Positions 1 to 10,343 of a DNA stretch of 64,000 bases are shown in pieces. The DNA is from Flavobacterium sp. (GTDB lineage Bacteria > Bacteroidota > Bacteroidia > Flavobacteriales > Flavobacteriaceae), in assembly GCA_030151255.1 (NCBI GenBank), contig JASLED010000067.1, positions 62,001-126,000 on the forward strand. Direction: 5' to 3'. Made by a program: the position numbers and the translations under genes. The notes under the pieces were generated by a model. That model was not told the origin of the DNA and did no database searches. It saw only the letters and a list, made by a program, of their open reading frames with translations. Every line of letters begins with the position of its first letter. Position 1 is the stretch's first letter.

Positions 1-1603
1 TGTATTCGAAATAAATATCTCCTAAAATAATTTCTGTTTTTTCGATAATTACTTCAATTGGACGAAGTGCAACATTTACCAATTGACGACCTCCTTTTTT
101 ATTTAATGGCACTTCTAATGACTTACCTTCAAAATCTTCCTTGTCTACTTGTAAGTGGTAAAATTTTCCACAGTCTACAACGTATTCCACAATTCCTCTA
201 CGATCTGTGTATTTCGTTTCAATTAGATTTTTACGATCATCGAAGATGTCTACTTTAGCTCCTTCTAACACCGCACCAGTATCTCTATGAGTAACCGTTA
301 CGTACATTTCTGTATTACAGATTGGTTTTGCTTTATAAATATCGTCACGTCCGATTCTATTTGTTGAGAAAAACCCAATGTTTTTATCTGCGTAGAACGA
401 AAAAGCAAAGTCATCTTTAGCAGTGTTAATTGGCGATCCTAAATTTTTAGGATCTGCTTCAGGAATAGCTAAATCTACAACATAAATATCCAATCCACCG
501 AAACCTTTTCTTGAATCAGAAGCGAAATATAATTTTCCGTCATCTGAAATAAAAGGGAAAGATTCTCTTCCTTCAGTATTTACCTGACTTCCCATGTTTA
601 CAGGAGTTCCGTAATTTCCGTTCTCATCAATATCTACTTTCCAAATATCTGTACTACCCATAGTACCTGGCATATCTGAAGAGAAATATAATGTACGACC
701 ATCTTTACTTACACTTGGATTACTTACCGAATAATCGCTTCCGTTGAAAGGAACTGGTTCAAAATCGGTCCATTTTCCTTTTTTCTTCGTAGCTCGATAA
801 ACGCTAACTTTTCCAAGTTTAATTAATTTTGCTTTATTTTTTACGAATTTTCCTTGACGGAAACTTTCTGTTGCAAAATACATTGTATTTCCATCTCCTG
901 TTACCGTTGCAGGCCCATCATGATACTTTGTATTTAATTCTGAAACAGGTTCTACATCGTATAAAGGATCATCTGCATTTTTATATTTAGCTTGATAAAT
1001 ATCTAAATATCCTTGATTATCCCAACCATATTTCTTTTTATCATTGTTTCCTTTACGAGTCGATGCAAAATACAGCGTATCTCCTGCTGTTAAAAATGCA
1101 CCGAAATCATTTCCTTGACGGTCATTGATTCCAGATTCTTCAAAAGTAAATAACTCTTCTTGCTCACGTAAACGAGGAATATAATCTGGTTCGCGCAAAT
1201 ATGCAATTGCTCTTTGATCTTCTGGATTGCGTTCTGCAAATTTTTTCATTGCTGCATTAGCAGAATCATATCTACCACTTGCTTTTAGCATTTGTGCATA
1301 GCGATAGTAAATTTCAGAATCTAAAGTTGGATCTTTCTCTAGCGCCTTGCCATAAAACTTTGCCGCCTCAACCGTATTAAAAACATTATAGTAACAATCT
1401 GCTAATTGTAAATAAACATAATTATCAGTTTTTGCTCCCCTAACTAACTTTTGATAAACTTTAGCCGCATCTACAAATTCGTAGTGTTTATAATGTTCGT
1501 CTGCAATTTCTAAGGGAGTTTTTTTAGGTTCTTGTGCGCTCATCGATTGAGAAGCAAACAAACCTGCTAGTAATAAACTAAAATAAACTCTTCTTAACTT
1601 CAT
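1..1603 (-). CDS. OmpA-family protein with TPR and PD40 repeats (3' part missing)
   Basis: Reading frame open from the ATG at 1603 to the window edge (534 codons seen). It starts with a signal peptide ending near SMSAQ. Residues about 30-140 look like tetratricopeptide helices, and the region from about 160 to 420 has repeated beta-propeller PD40 strands (DGPATVTGDGNTMYFA, SVSKDGRTLYFSSD). A carboxypeptidase-regulatory-like beta sandwich follows (VTHRDTGAVLEGAKVDI). In this family a peptidoglycan-binding OmpA domain follows; that part would lie outside the window. It sits 27 bp downstream of porP/sprF in the same direction, the usual third gene of adhesin-PorP-OmpA loci, and probably anchors the secretion or adhesin complex to the cell wall. 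Confidence 0.85.
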   Translation of the reverse strand, partial: MKLRRVYFSLLLAGLFASQSMSAQEPKKTPLEIADEHYKHYEFVDAAKVYQKLVRGAKTDNYVYLQLADCYYNVFNTVEAAKFYGKALEKDPTLDSEIYYRYAQMLKASGRYDSANAAMKKFAERNPEDQRAIAYLREPDYIPRLREQEELFTFEESGINDRQGNDFGAFLTAGDTLYFASTRKGNNDKKKYGWDNQGYLDIYQAKYKNADDPLYDVEPVSELNTKYHDGPATVTGDGNTMYFATESFRQGKFVKNKAKLIKLGKVSVYRATKKKGKWTDFEPVPFNGSDYSVSNPSVSKDGRTLYFSSDMPGTMGSTDIWKVDIDENGNYGTPVNMGSQVNTEGRESFPFISDDGKLYFASDSRKGFGGLDIYVVDLAIPEADPKNLGSPINTAKDDFAFSFYADKNIGFFSTNRIGRDDIYKAKPICNTEMYVTVTHRDTGAVLEGAKVDIFDDRKNLIETKYTDRRGIVEYVVDCGKFYHLQVDKEDFEGKSLEVPLNKKGGRQLVNVALRPIEVIIEKTEIILGDIYFEY

Positions 1604-1630
1604 CCTATATAATTATTGATCTGGTTTGTA

Positions 1631-2557
1631 TTAGAAGTAACGTGAAGAACTCGATACTTTTTTAGATAAAAAGATATCATACAAAATCATAAATTCGTGA
1701 GATCCTTTCGCTACTTTATTGATATCTGAAGTTACATAATCATAAGCATAGCCTACTCTTAATTGAGGAGTTACTCTATAATTAACCATTGCTCCAACAG
1801 CATCATCTAATCGATAAGTTGCTCCAACTTCAAATTTATTAGCATATAAGAAGTTTGCGCTAAGATCAAAAGACACTGGAGAATTTGCAGCGTACTTGAT
1901 CATTGTTGATGGCTTAAATTTCCAATCTGAATCTAAATCAAACACATAACCTCCTGTTAAGAACATATGCATTTTTCTTTGTCCATAATCTTTTCCGTCA
2001 AAACTTAAATAATATTCTTCAATCATATTAGGTACAGACAAACCAATATAATATTTATCTGTATAATAGTAAGCTCCTAAACCTGTATTAAAAAATGTTT
2101 TTTTACTATCTGCTCCAAACGCTGGATCATCAGGATCAATTGTATATCCGTTACCAATTTGAGAAAAATAATCAGCGCTATGAAACGTTAAACCTGCTTT
2201 TAATCCTAATGCTAATTTATGCACTCCTCCCAAATCCAAAGTATAAGAGAAATCTCCATAAACATTATTCTCTGTTACAGGTCCAATTTTATCATTAATA
2301 AACGATAAACCAACACCTACTTTCTTACCAACTCTACTATTGATAAAAAGGGTTCCTGTTGACGGAGCTCCATCAAAGCCAGCCCATTGCTTTCTGTACA
2401 ACGCACCCATTGATACTGCATCCTTAGAGCCAGCATAAGCAGGGTTCACAATACTCATATTATACATATACTGAGTGTATTGTGGATCTTGTTGAGCGTT
2501 AACATTAATTGTTCCCAATAAGAATAAACTAGCGACAAGAGTATATATTTTCTTCAT
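1631..2557 (-). CDS. PorP/SprF family type IX secretion outer-membrane protein
   Basis: 308 residues with a cleavable signal peptide (about 1-21, ending NVNAQ) followed directly by the family hallmark QDPQYTQYMYN and NPAYAGS, then alternating amphipathic strands typical of a 14-stranded outer-membrane barrel, ending in an aromatic F. PorP/SprF proteins are needed for secretion or surface attachment of cargo carrying type B C-terminal sorting domains. The gene lies directly downstream of such a cargo, the giant adhesin ending at 2718, so it is most likely its dedicated partner. Family assignment is firm; partner assignment is from position. Confidence 0.92.
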   Translation of the reverse strand: MKKIYTLVASLFLLGTINVNAQQDPQYTQYMYNMSIVNPAYAGSKDAVSMGALYRKQWAGFDGAPSTGTLFINSRVGKKVGVGLSFINDKIGPVTENNVYGDFSYTLDLGGVHKLALGLKAGLTFHSADYFSQIGNGYTIDPDDPAFGADSKKTFFNTGLGAYYYTDKYYIGLSVPNMIEEYYLSFDGKDYGQRKMHMFLTGGYVFDLDSDWKFKPSTMIKYAANSPVSFDLSANFLYANKFEVGATYRLDDAVGAMVNYRVTPQLRVGYAYDYVTSDINKVAKGSHEFMILYDIFLSKKVSSSSRYF

Positions 2558-2666
2558 AAAGATCGGGTTTTTAAAACATTAATTGATACTATCTAAATCC
2601 TCAGTGGTAAATATATAATTTTTTTTTACATAAAATTAACATCAAATGTTAAAAATTAACAAGAGT

Positions 2667-2700
2667 AAAAAAAAAGAGTGTGAAATGATCTTCACACTCT
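2667..2700 (-). terminator. Rho-independent terminator after the adhesin gene
   Basis: Inverted repeat AGAGTGTGAA / TTCACACTCT (2675-2684 and 2691-2700), followed on the minus strand by a run of nine T. It lies 18 bp past the adhesin stop, so porP/sprF may depend on partial read-through or on its own promoter. Confidence 0.75.
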
Positions 2701-2717
2701 TTTTCTATTCTAAGTTA

Positions 2718-5700
2718 TTACTTATTTATCTGTACCCAACCTGTTCTGGTTTTTTCAAATGCTTGGATTACATAATAGTAAGTACCTGAAGATAACTCTT
2801 TACCTTTTTTGTCCTTACCATCCCATTGATTTGTATATCCTAAGCCATGAGAATAAACTTCTGTACCATTGCGATTATAAACTTTGATGCTAGTTACTCC
2901 ATGATTACTTAAATCAAAACGATCATTGATACCATCTCCATTTGGAGAAAAACCTTTTGGTATTGGACAGTCATTATACCTAACAACAAAACTAGTTTCA
3001 TCATAACAAATCTTATTAAGAGATTCTGCAACAATATAGACTTTTGTATTAGTTTGAGGAATCAAAGTTCCTGGTAAAAGCTCAAAACGAGTACCCTCTA
3101 CTTCTATAAAATATTTGTTATTTATTGGAAGTTCTGGCAACTCATAAATTTCACATTCTAATGTTTGATCTTCAATAACCATTAAATCTATACGATCTGT
3201 TACCTCTACTTTAAAGGCTACTTCTTCATAACAGAAATCTCCATTATCTTGGAACAAGAATAGATTATGAATACCTGGACCTAAAATATCACCTCCTTTA
3301 TACTTAGTACCTTTTCCTCCTGGCTCTGTATAATACATTTGATTATCCTCTGTATTCAACAACGCATAAGATTCACAAACTAAAACATCTATTGGTTTTT
3401 TAGGAATACTACCTTCATTAAACTTGATATTAAAATTAAATACCTCTGTACATCCTGTGCGTAGATCAACAATTTTATAATAAATTTTATGATCTATTCT
3501 ACCATTTTCTAATATATATTCTTCAGGTATTTCAATTAATTCCTTAGCATTTTCGTCATAGAAAAACTCTAAAGAATAATTTGAATCATCCACTTTACTA
3601 AACACATCTTTAGTTGAGTTAGTTAAATCAATCGTCAAATCTTCAGTAGCAAAACGGCACAAATCAATTTTTAATGCTTCATTAACTACAGTATGAATTG
3701 GTGGGAAAATTTCAGCGAAAACTTCACCTGCAATTTCACAATTAATATCATTATAATGACCTATTACTTTATAGGTTCCTGTTTCATTAATAAATAAAGA
3801 TGGGTTATGTTCTCCCTCAATTAACTTTCCGTCTTTATACCAAGTAATAGATACAACTTCAGGATCACCTACTAAACCAGAGTTAATTTCACGAAGCTCT
3901 CCATTACATAAAGCTGTTCCATTATCAACTGTTAAATCTGCTCCCATATCTAAACTACCTAAATTAAAACTTCCTGCTTCTAAGAATACTGCACTTTGAT
4001 AAGCAGTATCACTGTAATTAGCAATGGCTAATTTAATATGGTATTTACGCCCTGGCTGTACTTTAGATTGAGCAATTAAAGGTGTTGTCATTCCTCTATA
4101 ATTAATCGGATCTAATATTGGTAGTAATCCATTTGTACCAAAATACTTACCAAAATAATCAATATTAGCACTTTCACAACCAGTATTATACTTTTTATCT
4201 CTAATTGTAGTTACTGCAACCGGAATATTAGTATTTGGTATAACTGCTAAATTTGTTACCTCTCCTGTGGTTAAATCTGTCAAGAAAAATGCAAATACAT
4301 CAGCAAAACTACACTGAAAAGTACCATATTCTTCTGATGCAAATAAGAAATTAAACGCAATATTTTCTACAATTGGCACAAAATCAAACTCTAATACAGA
4401 AGCATTATTTGTACCAGCTGTTTGCCCATTTTTAATTAATAATCTATCCAAATCTGTATCTCCAAGCCAATTATATGAATTACTTCCATGCGCACCTGTT
4501 TGAGGACCTGGCACATACTGTCTGCCGTTGGTTGCTAAAACAATTCCTTCTTTGAAAGGAAACAAATTAGACTCATTGGTAAAATAACCAATACCATTTC
4601 CTTCTCCAAAATTACTTCCTGTTCTAGATGTTACATTAGAAACTAAATCACAATCTGAAACTACAAGAACATCCTTTATTAATTGTTCAACAGTATAAGG
4701 CTGATCTGCGGTATCTAAATACTTAGGAGTGCTTAAACATAACTCAAACAATAGATCTGAATTAGAAGTACCTGAAACCCCTATACGAATATAATATTTC
4801 TGACCAATAACCAAGTTTGTTAACATTCTTCCTGGTGTAGTTGCTGACAGAACAAAACACTCTCTAGCCGTTCCACCAACCAAAGTATTACATGGTTGAT
4901 TGTATAATGCTACGTTTACAGACAGTGTTTGATTACTTAAAGAAAATAATTCTGAAATATTCAAGAAATGCTGTGCACTCTGTGCTGTAAATTCAAACCA
5001 AGCATCTTTAACAATACTAGTATTACATGTAGGCGCTGGTATACTTGATGGTAATGCACCAAATAAAGAACCTTTTACTGTAGCTGAACACAATGAATTG
5101 TCAGTTACAGGAATTGTTAATGCTGTTCCACAATCTCTATTATTACCCATTTGAGTAATAAAATTAGCAACAGTAGACGGATCACTCTTTGAATCTGCAT
5201 TACATTTTGCAAATACATAAACAGCATAAGCAGTACTTAAATCTAATCCAGAAATTGTTGTTGACGGTGTTCCTGTAACTTGTACTGTTTTAATTGGTGT
5301 AGCAGTAGCAGGACTACCATAAGGAACAACGATAACTTCCCAACTAGTAATACCTGGCATTTGAGACCAAGAAACATCAATTGTTGTACTAGTTGGATTA
5401 CTTGTTTTTACAGCATAAGGCTCTGGACACGTTGTTACTTTCTTCAAAATAACATTATCTAAATATAGATATGAATACTGCGTATCTTTTGCATTTACAT
5501 GCCAAGCAATATTTGATTTACCTGTTACTCCACTAAAAAACACAACCTCTTCTACATAATTTGCTTCTCGTTTAATTGTAGAAGGTATTAATACTTTCTT
5601 AAACTCACTAGCTACAATTCCATTATTAGATAATACAACTTCAAACTCAGGGTTATGAGTTGCTGTAGTATTTGTTTTATAATGATATTTTAAAATATAC

Positions 5701-8700
5701 ATACCTCCATCTAAATCAATATCAGGAGAAATCAACCAATCATTAAAAGGAGTTTTATTAACATCATAGCGTGAGAAATAAACCGCTCTATCTCCTTCAT
5801 AAGAAGATGTGCTAAATGTCCATGGACTTGTAATGCCTTTTATAACACCTGCTTTATCCATTGTACTCCAACAACGATACTGAACTTCATTACTATTAAA
5901 TCCTTCCCAGAATGGCGCTTCATAATAATCACATAACGTGGTAAACTTAAACGGTCCTGACCATATACTATATTGTCCATTTCCGCAATCGGTACGAACA
6001 TAATATTCATAATCCGTATTTCCTTTTAAATTATCACCTTTTCCATCTTTTGTAGCAACAACTTGTTTTGTTGTAGCTGCAATTCCCTTATCAGTTTTAG
6101 CTGGTTTATTACCACCTGCATTTTGAATATAGTATTCCCATTTAGTAGCGCCAAATTTATCTTCCCAGAATAAAGTTATATCTTTTTTCCCAGGATCTTT
6201 AGCTCCTAAAGATGACGGCAATGGTTCTGGACATCCTTCTACCTCTTCAATAAACACATTATCTATGTATAAATAAGTTCCTGTTGTAGGTGAAGTAACA
6301 TGCCATGCAATGTTAAAGTCAGCTGTAGGTCCAGTAAAGAACACATACTCCTCAACCCAATTTGACGAAGCTGGATATTTTTTCTTAGAAACTATTGTTT
6401 TATTAAAACTTGCTGGTAAAGTATTTGTATCTGACAGCAATACTTCAAATTCATAATCATAACTAGTCGTTGTAGATGTACGATAATGATATTTTAAACG
6501 ATACGTCTTACCTGGTACAAATTTCATTTTTGGAGAAATCAACCAATCATTATGTGGCAATTTCGTTTGATCTGTTGTATATCCATAAAAATACATTGAT
6601 CCACTACCTTCATAATACGTATATGCGTAAGGTTGCCAAATCCCACTACTTGTAGGAGATGTTGAATCTTTATTGCCATCAATTATTTCCCAACATCTTG
6701 TTGTTTCAGAATCTGCATTAAATCCTTCCCAAAACGGAAGAGAATAAACACCACAATTAGTACGGAAAACGAAAGGTCCGATCCAAATACTATTACCTTT
6801 TTCATCTCCACACATAGTACGAACATAATACTCGTATTCTGTATTAGGTTGAAGCGCACCTCCACCTGTAACAGCGGTAACATTAACCGATTTAGTTGTA
6901 GAAGCCACACCACTTGTTGTTGCAGCTGGAGCTGTTTTTCCAGTAGTTTGAACAAAATATTCCCAAGAAGTTCCAAAATTATCAGTCCATCCTAAAGTAG
7001 CAGAATTAGACGTTAAATTAGAAACACCTAATGCATAAGGCTCAGGACATTGCACTTCTTCAAATGAAACAGCATCAATATAAAAACTAGTAGAACTTGC
7101 ACCTGAAGTATTAATATGCCACGCAAAGGCCATTGTTCCATTTGTAGCGCTACTTACAGTAATACGTTGTTCTATCCATTTACCACTATTTTCTTTCTTT
7201 TTAGTTATAAGTTTGTTAGTGAAATTAGGTATTGATGATCCAGTTGTTGAGGATAATAAATCAAAATCAACACTAGCATATGTATCTGCTCTGTAATAAT
7301 ATTTAAGTACATAATATTTATTAGCAGAAACTGTAAAAGTTGGTGAAATTAACCAAGCATTATGATCTCTAATTGGATATAAATATCCAGAATAAGACAA
7401 TGAATGTGTTCCTTCTTGTTTTGTAAAAGCATCTTTTGACCAAATATTATCCCATGTTGTAGGGTTTTCTCCGTTAATTAATGTCCAACACGAAAAAGTA
7501 GATGAGTCTGTATTGAACCCTTCCCAATATGGTGCTGTAAAAGCCGTACATAATGTTCTAAAACGAATTGGGCCAATCCATTTACTCTTACCTCCTTCAC
7601 CAACACATGAGCTTCTCACATAAAAATCATATTCAGTATTTGGCTGCAATGCTGCACCTCCAACACCTGTAGTTTGAGTTACTGTAACAGATTTATTTGT
7701 AGTTGAAGTACCTGCAGTTGGCGCTGGTGAATTAGCACTTACAACTGCATAATCCCAATTAGCATTATATGTATCTATCCACGTTAAAGTGGCTGTTGTT
7801 GCTGTAGCGTTTGTAACAGACACAGACTGATCAGGAGCAATACAACCCACAGATTCTATACGGAACTTATCTAAATACATTTCTGCATAGCCACTATTAA
7901 CAATACGAATAGCTATATTAACATTACCTGTAGTTCCTGTAACATAATGAACAGCTTTAGTATATGCCCCTATCTGTACTTTTTTCTTTGGCATAATAAC
8001 CTTCGTAAAAGAACTTATATCTGTTCCAGTAGTTGATAACAATACTTCATACTCAGTATTAGCACTTCCTGTTGTTCTATAATAATATGAAACCTCATAG
8101 TTACCTCCATTTAAAGTAAAAGTAGGAGTAATCAACCAATCATCATTTGGTGATCCTGTAGCATAATAATACATTGTGCGGTCACCTTCATATACCGTAG
8201 AAGAACTTTGTCTCCATCTATTAGTAGCACTTATCGAATTTGGTTTATTATCCACAATAGTCCAACAAGCAAAAGTTGTTGAATTGGTATTAAACCCTTC
8301 TTCAAATGGTAAAACAGTAATAACTCCACATTTAGTTTTAAACTTAAACGGTCCTGCCCACTCACTATACTCCCCATTACCACAACTAGCCCTTACATAA
8401 AATTCATACACTGTATTGTCCATCAGTGTATTACCCGAACTATCTTGGTTTACATTCGCATTTTTCTGAGTTGTTGTCGTAGCATTTGTAGCATCAGGCA
8501 AGCCAATACCCTCTTCCTGCACATAATACTGCCATGAAGTTCCAAAATCATCAGACCAACCTATTGTTGCACTAAAATCTGTTATATTAGAAGCTTCTAA
8601 CTTTAATGGTTCAGGGCAGCCTACTACTTCTTCTACAAAAACATTATCAATATAAAGATAAGTAGTAGAAGTAGTAGAAGTTACTTGCCAAGCCAATTGA

Positions 8701-9986
8701 AAATCAGCTGTAACTCCATTAAAATAATAAACAGCCTCAATCCAATCATTACTTGCAGCGTATTTTTTCTTAGGCACAATCACCTTAGTAAAATTACTTA
8801 ATGCACCACCTCCATCTGATAATAATACTTGAAACTCATAATCATAACTAGCAGTTGAATTTGTACGATAATGATATTTTAAACGATAAATTTTATTAGG
8901 ATTATATTTAAAAACAGGAGATATTAACCAATCATTATGTGGTAATTTAGTTGTTGTTGATCCATAAAAGTACATTGACTGATTACCCTCAAAACTTGTG
9001 GTACTAGTCTTCCATATTCCATTACTTGTTGCTGACGTAGAATCACCATTCTCATCCTTAATCGTCCAACAACTAAGCCCTGCTGAATCGGTGTTAAATC
9101 CTTCCCAAAATGGTAAATTAACTATTCCACACAAGGTGCGAGTTTTAATAGATGAACTCCAAAAACTCTGATCTGTGTCCGAACAATGTGATCTCACCCA
9201 AACATAATAAACTGTTGTATTAGTAAGGTTCGGAAAAGTATATGAAGTAGAGTTTACATTGACAACTGTAGCATTAGCAGCCGGTTGGGTTGAACTTGTA
9301 CTAATATAAACATCATAACTTGGAACACCAGCTTTAGCACTCCAACTTATAGAAACACTAGTTTGTGTTGTTGAAGTAACAGTAATTCCTTCAGGCATTA
9401 AACAAGTAATTTGAGCCCCAAAACTTAGCTTTACATTAGGTCTACTAGTTTGAGCAGCAAGATTACCCGTGGGTGGAGCGCTATCACTCCTTACCATAAA
9501 GTGCATATTCGTTTCTGATGTTGCTTTTATACTTAAACCGTCAAAACCATCAAGACCAAATCCACCAAAGTTTGTTTCAACCAATACCAATAAATTATTG
9601 GTACCTCCAGTATATTTGAAAGATTCATTAAATTGAAAAGTATTAAATCCTGTGACAGAAGGATTAAAAACCTCGTCATATACTAAAGTAGCTCCTTGAA
9701 TAAAACTACTCCAATTATTTGCTGTTAAAGTAGCAGAAGTAACTTCTTTCAAATAAATTTTCAGAGGTCTTGGGTCTCCCTTGAGCCCAATATCCCAAGC
9801 TATTTTATTGATAAAGCCTGTTTGATTAACTTCCGCTGCTGTATATAAAGCAGCCGATCGTTCATACCCGTAATAATTAGACAGCGGGTAATTTTGATTA
9901 ACTGTCCCTGTGCCTATTGTTACATCTTGACCATAACTGAGTATAGTACAGATCACAAAGACAAATAAGGTTAAAAGTCTTTTCAT
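2718..9986 (-). CDS. Giant multi-domain T9SS adhesin with type B sorting domain
   Basis: 2422 residues. Signal peptide at 1-19. After an N-terminal beta domain come five tandem units of about 265 residues, each a fibronectin type III-like domain followed by a MAM/cleaved-adhesin-like jelly roll. The jelly rolls begin near residues 285, 552, 813, 1078 and 1352 and share WEGFN, CW, NDWLISP and LYIDNV motifs. A sixth FnIII domain follows, then a domain starting NNRDCGTALTIPV, a choice-of-anchor L domain (about 1750-2010, FLFASEEYGTF), Ig-like domains, and a C-terminal gliding-type (type B, CHU_C-like) sorting domain with FSPNGDGINDRFDL near residue 2345. The protein is expected to be exported by the T9SS and displayed on the surface for adhesion or gliding, with the PorP/SprF protein encoded downstream. 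The ligand cannot be inferred. Confidence 0.92.
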   Translation of the reverse strand: MKRLLTLFVFVICTILSYGQDVTIGTGTVNQNYPLSNYYGYERSAALYTAAEVNQTGFINKIAWDIGLKGDPRPLKIYLKEVTSATLTANNWSSFIQGATLVYDEVFNPSVTGFNTFQFNESFKYTGGTNNLLVLVETNFGGFGLDGFDGLSIKATSETNMHFMVRSDSAPPTGNLAAQTSRPNVKLSFGAQITCLMPEGITVTSTTQTSVSISWSAKAGVPSYDVYISTSSTQPAANATVVNVNSTSYTFPNLTNTTVYYVWVRSHCSDTDQSFWSSSIKTRTLCGIVNLPFWEGFNTDSAGLSCWTIKDENGDSTSATSNGIWKTSTTSFEGNQSMYFYGSTTTKLPHNDWLISPVFKYNPNKIYRLKYHYRTNSTASYDYEFQVLLSDGGGALSNFTKVIVPKKKYAASNDWIEAVYYFNGVTADFQLAWQVTSTTSTTYLYIDNVFVEEVVGCPEPLKLEASNITDFSATIGWSDDFGTSWQYYVQEEGIGLPDATNATTTTQKNANVNQDSSGNTLMDNTVYEFYVRASCGNGEYSEWAGPFKFKTKCGVITVLPFEEGFNTNSTTFACWTIVDNKPNSISATNRWRQSSSTVYEGDRTMYYYATGSPNDDWLITPTFTLNGGNYEVSYYYRTTGSANTEYEVLLSTTGTDISSFTKVIMPKKKVQIGAYTKAVHYVTGTTGNVNIAIRIVNSGYAEMYLDKFRIESVGCIAPDQSVSVTNATATTATLTWIDTYNANWDYAVVSANSPAPTAGTSTTNKSVTVTQTTGVGGAALQPNTEYDFYVRSSCVGEGGKSKWIGPIRFRTLCTAFTAPYWEGFNTDSSTFSCWTLINGENPTTWDNIWSKDAFTKQEGTHSLSYSGYLYPIRDHNAWLISPTFTVSANKYYVLKYYYRADTYASVDFDLLSSTTGSSIPNFTNKLITKKKENSGKWIEQRITVSSATNGTMAFAWHINTSGASSTSFYIDAVSFEEVQCPEPYALGVSNLTSNSATLGWTDNFGTSWEYFVQTTGKTAPAATTSGVASTTKSVNVTAVTGGGALQPNTEYEYYVRTMCGDEKGNSIWIGPFVFRTNCGVYSLPFWEGFNADSETTRCWEIIDGNKDSTSPTSSGIWQPYAYTYYEGSGSMYFYGYTTDQTKLPHNDWLISPKMKFVPGKTYRLKYHYRTSTTTSYDYEFEVLLSDTNTLPASFNKTIVSKKKYPASSNWVEEYVFFTGPTADFNIAWHVTSPTTGTYLYIDNVFIEEVEGCPEPLPSSLGAKDPGKKDITLFWEDKFGATKWEYYIQNAGGNKPAKTDKGIAATTKQVVATKDGKGDNLKGNTDYEYYVRTDCGNGQYSIWSGPFKFTTLCDYYEAPFWEGFNSNEVQYRCWSTMDKAGVIKGITSPWTFSTSSYEGDRAVYFSRYDVNKTPFNDWLISPDIDLDGGMYILKYHYKTNTTATHNPEFEVVLSNNGIVASEFKKVLIPSTIKREANYVEEVVFFSGVTGKSNIAWHVNAKDTQYSYLYLDNVILKKVTTCPEPYAVKTSNPTSTTIDVSWSQMPGITSWEVIVVPYGSPATATPIKTVQVTGTPSTTISGLDLSTAYAVYVFAKCNADSKSDPSTVANFITQMGNNRDCGTALTIPVTDNSLCSATVKGSLFGALPSSIPAPTCNTSIVKDAWFEFTAQSAQHFLNISELFSLSNQTLSVNVALYNQPCNTLVGGTARECFVLSATTPGRMLTNLVIGQKYYIRIGVSGTSNSDLLFELCLSTPKYLDTADQPYTVEQLIKDVLVVSDCDLVSNVTSRTGSNFGEGNGIGYFTNESNLFPFKEGIVLATNGRQYVPGPQTGAHGSNSYNWLGDTDLDRLLIKNGQTAGTNNASVLEFDFVPIVENIAFNFLFASEEYGTFQCSFADVFAFFLTDLTTGEVTNLAVIPNTNIPVAVTTIRDKKYNTGCESANIDYFGKYFGTNGLLPILDPINYRGMTTPLIAQSKVQPGRKYHIKLAIANYSDTAYQSAVFLEAGSFNLGSLDMGADLTVDNGTALCNGELREINSGLVGDPEVVSITWYKDGKLIEGEHNPSLFINETGTYKVIGHYNDINCEIAGEVFAEIFPPIHTVVNEALKIDLCRFATEDLTIDLTNSTKDVFSKVDDSNYSLEFFYDENAKELIEIPEEYILENGRIDHKIYYKIVDLRTGCTEVFNFNIKFNEGSIPKKPIDVLVCESYALLNTEDNQMYYTEPGGKGTKYKGGDILGPGIHNLFLFQDNGDFCYEEVAFKVEVTDRIDLMVIEDQTLECEIYELPELPINNKYFIEVEGTRFELLPGTLIPQTNTKVYIVAESLNKICYDETSFVVRYNDCPIPKGFSPNGDGINDRFDLSNHGVTSIKVYNRNGTEVYSHGLGYTNQWDGKDKKGKELSSGTYYYVIQAFEKTRTGWVQINK

Positions 9987-10113
9987 ATTTAAAGTGTTTA
10001 GTTACGCGTAAATATAATATTTTTATATTAATATTAACAAAATAAAAAACATCATGTTCAATATAATTTATACATAATTATTCAAACCCATACAAAACAA
10101 GATGAAAATAAAA

Positions 10114-10136
10114 AATACAAAATACAAAATACAAAA
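10114..10136. repeat. Short 7-bp tandem repeat (about 3 copies)
   Basis: ATACAAA repeats with a strict 7-bp period (T at 10116, 10123, 10130). It lies between divergent promoters, so copy-number change by slippage could alter spacing; no function can be assigned. Confidence 0.7.
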
Positions 10137-10317
10137 TTAATACTAATGTTTTTTGTTAATAATAATTATTATACTTTGTTTTTTATATTAAAAAAAGTAC
10201 AAATAAATATAATACTTTTTATGTTTTTTAACACATTAAAAACTTCTAATATAGCGTTATCTTATACGTTATTAACCAATAACAGAATGTGTTTCTATTC
10301 AGCAAACATTTTTTTAC

Positions 10318-10325
10318 TAAATTTG
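10318..10325 (+). promoter_or_regulatory. -7 box of the hflX promoter
   Basis: TAAATTTG matches the Bacteroidota consensus TAnnTTTG and ends 18 bp before the hflX ATG. No clear TTG -33 element was identified at the usual distance. Confidence 0.55.
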
Positions 10326-10343
10326 TCTACATAGATTTTATAT

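Larger units (their letters stand above)
9987..10343. other. Divergent intergenic region, adhesin / hflX
   Basis: 357 bp of very AT-rich DNA without a credible gene. It must hold the promoters of both flanking genes. A weak minus-strand -7 candidate (TATATTTA) is at 10009-10016, and a 7-bp ATACAAA repeat lies in the middle. A 62-codon frame here is low-complexity Phe/Asn/Leu-rich and is not believed. Confidence 0.6.

Noticed and set aside
6683..6976. 97-codon minus-strand frame inside the adhesin gene
   Set aside because: Out-of-frame shadow of the repeat-rich adhesin coding sequence.
10146..10334. 62-codon frame between the adhesin and hflX genes
   Set aside because: Low-complexity Phe/Asn/Leu/Ile composition from AT-rich DNA, no family resemblance, and it covers the hflX -7 box.
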